A stretch of 64,000 bases of DNA from Toxonevra muliebris (lineage: Eukaryota; Arthropoda; Insecta; Diptera; Pallopteridae): positions 19,854,708-19,918,707 of the forward strand of contig OY829329.1 in the NCBI GenBank assembly GCA_963691655.1, in the 5' to 3' direction. A program made the position numbers and the translations under genes. Numbering within the stretch: the stretch's first letter is position 1; every line of letters starts with the position of its first letter. The notes beneath the pieces were generated by a model that saw nothing but the letters and a program-made list of their open reading frames with translations, ran no database searches and was not told the DNA's origin. This document shows, in pieces, positions 60,085 through 64,000 of this stretch.

Positions 60085-60320
60085 GGCTTATTGGCCACTG
60101 TCTTCCTTGCAAACAATCGCTATCTTGTTTACAAGTATTTCCTTATGCCTAGTGACCTGGAACATATTTACATTATTTGTCTTGTCTAGTTCAATCCGTA
60201 GCTCTAAGCATTTCCAAACAAGTTTTGAGGATATCTTAAGGGAGTCCTGTGCTCTGATTGCGGTTTGACTATCTTCGTTTATTTCTATATATCAATGGTC
60301 ATATATTGACACCTTGTAAG
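60085..60320 (-). mobile_element. Decayed LINE RNase H remnant
   Basis: The reverse strand reads, near 60295-60085, SDSQTAIRAQDSLK, then SKLVWKCLELRIEL and a decayed form of the WVPGH block (FQVTRHKEI). This order is that of the RNase H domain of non-LTR retrotransposons. Catalytic positions are partly lost. The 59690-60080 stretch to its left may be more of the same element, but I could not read it. Confidence 0.55.
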
Positions 60321-60352
60321 AAATCAATTTAATTTTAATATAATTTATTAAT

Positions 60353-60645
60353 AACCGCCGTAGCCTAGTGGTTAGTGTGTTGGGCTGCTACGGAGAGGTG
60401 CACGCTCAAAAATTAAAAATAGAAAATACAAATTTTTCTGCACCACCTCTTGGTTGGCAATGGCAAACCTTCAAAAGTAAAAAAATGCCTATGAAAAGCT
60501 TTTCACTTCGCCGTTCGGATTCGGCATAAAACTGTAGGTCCCTTCCATTCGTGTATAAATATAACTGACACGACATGAATGAATGCGAAAAGCTCGGCCT
60601 TGCCCCTCCATGGGCTGTTGTGCCATAACAGTAGTAGTAATACCG
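60353..60645 (+). mobile_element. tRNA-derived SINE
   Basis: The head has CCGTAGCCTAGTGGTTAGTG, a box A-like promoter, but box B is damaged. The body has TTGGTTGGCAATGGCAAACC and CGCCGTTCGGATTCGGC, and the tail GCGAAAAGCTCGGCCTTG with CTGTTGTGCCATAACAGTAG. The tail also occurs alone at 51660. Confidence 0.7.
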
Positions 60646-61507
60646 AATTTTGATAAAACTGTAGGCTGTTGCGCCTGTATGACAATAATACATTTTGGCT
60701 TTTTGTTGTTTCAAAATTGATGTTTCTCCGTCGATTACTTTAAACGAATGACATTTATACAATTGGATCTCACAATATATTCTCAATTGTTTTGGTTATT
60801 TTAAGCCACAATTAAATAGTCTCAATATGAAAAAAAGGGAACTGATTTTCAACTGTGTTTGATTTTCAAAACATTTTATTTATTGATGTATTTATTATTA
60901 TTATAGTGCGTTCACTCGCTATAGACCGAATTCTGTTAACTTACATTAATTTAAAACTGAATGAACTAACAAATTGCGTTATTTAATCTTTATACAACTC
61001 TAAATTGTTTAGTTCATAATTATATTACTTTTTCGAATATAATTATTATTACTAATCTAAAATGAAATTGAAAATATTTATATAAAACAACGTCAGTAGT
61101 AGCTACTAAATTATACTAACAAATATTTTTGGTGATATTCCATAGAAATATTTCAATATTGTTTAAATGTTAGCGCACACACAGAGATGGCATTGACGTA
61201 AACGTAAAACATAATAAAGAAGAAAAAATAAAATAAATAGAAACATGCAAAATGGTGTTAACTTAACAAATCAACTTATTAGCGAAACCTAAATTATTGC
61301 TTTAAGGCAACAATTTCAATACCCTCTTACCCTCCTTTTCTCCGCCTATGCACATATTGCTTTTGGTAATGTTTGCTATATCGCAGTATGAATGTATGGG
61401 AAATTCGTATTCATGTTTTAAATAAATTTTATTTTTTTTTATCGATTATGCAGTAATCTAAATAAAAAATTAATCTAGTATAAACAAGTTCTTGAATCCA
61501 ACTAAAG

Positions 61508-61765
61508 ATGTCACTGTTAGCAGAACCATGCATTGTTGATTTGAAGTTTGTGCACAGACAAGTAAGTAGAAGGACAACAAGTACGAATAAAAGCATCAAA
61601 GATACAGTCAGAATAGACAGAATCGAGATATCAAAATTCGGAGAATATTTAAGTTATTCAACAGATTGTAGTAAGGGCTGTCAAACATTCTCAAGCCTCG
61701 CACAAGCAGATCTTCCAGACCCGAACACAGGTCTGTTAGATTTTATTTCATTGAAAAATAAGTAG
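61508..61765 (+). other. Unrecognised 85-codon ORF, possible first exon
   Basis: An ORF from ATG 61508 begins MSLLAEPCIVDLKFVHRQ and is followed directly by a donor-like GTAAGTAG inside the ORF at 61562. If that donor is used, only the first 18 codons are coding. The rest reads as Ser/Asp-rich and unremarkable. I do not recognise it; it may be the first exon of a gene outside the window or chance. Confidence 0.2.
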
Positions 61766-62720
61766 TGATTGCCTATGTGAATCCGAATCGGGATCGGGAT
61801 AATCTAAGGCATATTCAGAAATACAAATTTTTTCCTTTAATCCTATTTAATTATGTAAATTTGATCATCCACGATATAAATTAAGTGAATTTATTTGAAA
61901 ACAAAAATTTAAGTTTTTCGATTCTAATCTCATAATCTCAAACTAGGGCAGTTACATAGGTCAGTGCCGACCACTACCTCTTCATCGCAGTCATATATTT
62001 GTTGTTGTGTCCCTTCAGTCTATACATACTCAGCCTTCAGCCATTGTTAGTGAGTAAACGTAGTTGATTATGAAACCAGTAGTAAAGCTCAAAAATTAGG
62101 TTTTATAAAATCGACTTCTCAGTGACGCTATTAATTGGTCGAACATTTCAAAGTACACACAAAGTCATAAAAACCGCACCAATTTTAAGAAAATCAGCTA
62201 TAATGGAAGCTAAACCTGAGCAATAAAATGAACAAAAGTGTGAAAAAATGCCCTACTTACACAACATACTATTTCATTACTTTTGAATTAAAACAAAAAT
62301 ATTGAAGAAAGTTCATTTTGAGGGTATTAATTAAAATTATGTAAAAATAAAAATATTTGGTATTTTTTGAAGGTACAAACTACTTAACTTAGTGGAAACA
62401 TGACTATTTTCGCTATACAGTCAATATTTACGTTATATTAGCTCTTCAGCTTAGTCCTTATTGTGATCCTTTAACCTTATCCTTCGGGTTATCCCATTTG
62501 CTCTTATAATTGTCCTCCATAGTCGTCATGATTGCCTTGTCCTTTCATGCAGATTAATCTAACAGTACTCGAGAGTAACAGCTTTTTTTGGCAATTCTTT
62601 TTTTCACAAAAAAAGTGCAATATATAATGATACAATTCTTAAAATATAAACAAGTGAATCTGTTTTACAAAGGAAGAGAAATTTGGGTTATGTTAAGGAA
62701 TTTTAACGAAACTGCTGCAG

Positions 62721-62919
62721 TTTTGCAAGTGCTGCGGTGTTTATGACCGCCATTGTAAGTTTTTTCTAAAAAAAATCTTGAAGTGTTTTGAATTTGCAGT
62801 TTTCCCTTTTACCTTAATCATATTTGCAGTTCTTTGTTCAACCCACTTTCTCTTGTGGCTATAATTACCCACCAGATCCACATTATTTGCCGCAACTGCA
62901 TATGACATTTTAAGAATTC
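62721..62919 (+). other. Two possible short 3' exons, unproven
   Basis: A 34-nt block between CTGCTGCAG and CATT|GTAAGT (62721-62754) and a block after TTTGCAG (from about 62831) stay open in a common frame. The second block reads FFVQPTFSCGYNYPPDPHYL and then a stop. Both have better splice motifs and codon-like composition than their surroundings. No upstream exon was found. Confidence is low. Confidence 0.2.
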
Positions 62920-64000
62920 ATATACGAAAAAGAATACACAAACAATATCAATTAATAATATTCAATTTATTTAGTTAATTTACATATTATGAAAGAGTTA
63001 TAACAATCACATTTAACATATAGATGGCGTACTCTCAAATAATTTTATATGTCATGCATACATTGTAATTCACACAACACTCAAATGTTGGCTGCGTATG
63101 AAACAAAATCTTGGCACTTCCGCTGCTACAGCCTACCGTTTCCGTTACATGGCCTCACTCACTTCCAATGAAACTTCAAAGCGCGGCCACAGAATTTTCA
63201 CTTAAAAAATAAGTTGTTGTTATCCCCTCCTATAAAATAACCTTAGTTTATTTTATGATGATTTCCAAAATTTGTATTTCGGATCTAGAGATAAGCTGTC
63301 ATGAGCTGGATCTTTATGAAAAAACCTCTAAAATTTGTTTTCCTTTGTGTGAAAACATTTTTCATTAGGTTACGTAACTATTTGAATGTTTGTATATTAA
63401 ATTTATTAAGCCTAATAATAAAACTCCCGAAAAATACCAAAGCATTTTGTATTAATCTAAAAAATTATAAAATAAAAAAAGCACATAAAAAAAAACATTT
63501 TTGAGAATCACACAAACGGCAAATAGAATAAACAAAAAATAAATACAAATTGACAAAAACAATGTCAGTGACACACTAGGCAACACAATTTTACCTGAAT
63601 GAGATTATTGTATCATAAAATAATTAATTTAAAATTAACAAATAGCAACTAAATACTTTGTAAATATTCTTATCATTATTGAAAGCTGTCACTATTTTAT
63701 GTAGCTATATTAAAAAAAAAAAAACTTTATATTATAATATAAGGCTTAAAAATCTGTTGTATTAATTTTTGATCTCAAAGTCAGTTTGGTTTTTCAAAAT
63801 TAAAATGTTTTTTAATTTAGAATTTCTGTAATATAATTTGGATTTTATTACGGTTCTTCTTACCTTAAGATGCCGATAGAAAAAACTATGTCGTGCTGGA
63901 CTATAAAGGCTTAATTATGCAAACTTATCATAGCGTCTCGAAATGTTGTCAACTGTCACTTATCGTTACAGTGATATAGGCAGTGTGAGATTACCGAAAT
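62920..64000. other. AT-rich end of window
   Basis: No gene or repeat with clear ends was recognised. The 67-residue ORF at 63301-63504 is Lys/Phe-rich and typical of AT-rich non-coding DNA. Confidence 0.5.

Noticed and set aside
60406..60786. 126-codon reverse-strand ORF
   Set aside because: It runs antisense through a SINE and includes its tail; no family resemblance.

Overview
This is nuclear DNA of a fly. Coding blocks are short, AT-rich introns and intergenic stretches separate them, the introns have canonical GT/AG borders, and every recognisable gene has a close Drosophila counterpart, several in the same neighbour order as on Drosophila chromosome arm 2L (Muller element B). Introns and intergenic DNA are longer and richer in transposon debris than in Drosophila melanogaster. 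That fits a larger-genome brachyceran, such as a tephritid fruit fly, but the species cannot be fixed from the sequence alone.

Layout: (1) 1-3580, non-coding, with degenerate repeats, a tRNA-derived SINE head and one broken membrane-protein-like ORF. (2) 3581-17604 (-), the H3K27 demethylase gene Utx in 15 exons whose joined length is an exact multiple of three. (3) 20177-21406 (-), nmd, the AAA ATPase of the Msp1/ATAD1 family. (4) 23672-33048 (+), eEF1delta, with a lysine-rich cassette exon and a tandemly duplicated terminal exon. (5) 33344-44861, a compact cluster: Arpc1 (-), mRpS23 (+), RNA polymerase II subunit 3 (-), GatC and the mitochondrial DNA polymerase accessory subunit (+, probably on one transcript), and Orc5 (-). 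The Sop2/RpII33/pol gamma accessory subunit/Orc5 association is known from Drosophila. (6) 46202-55097 (+), Sec71, the large ARF guanine exchange factor of the BIG1/2 family. (7) 55098-64000, gene-poor, with SINEs, LINE debris and a few unproven exons.

The genes are unrelated housekeeping functions: chromatin, mitochondrial protein quality control, translation elongation, actin nucleation, mitochondrial translation and replication, transcription, replication initiation and vesicle traffic. They share promoters or 3' ends through tight packing rather than through one pathway. GatC and PolG2 both serve mitochondrial gene expression or replication.

I found no clearly new multi-gene system. The most informative new observations are structural. 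The last eEF1delta exon was duplicated together with the 3' end of Arpc1, leaving a readable breakpoint and an empty/filled site pair for a piggyBac-like insertion. Several small DNA transposons have intact inverted ends and target duplications (two P-like, two hAT-like, several TTAA-flanked). A Tc1-derived foldback lies in an Orc5 intron, and the Orc5 P-loop lacks its usual glycine. Coordinates of exons were placed by hand from splice motifs and protein similarity and may be off by a base or two where no frame check was possible.
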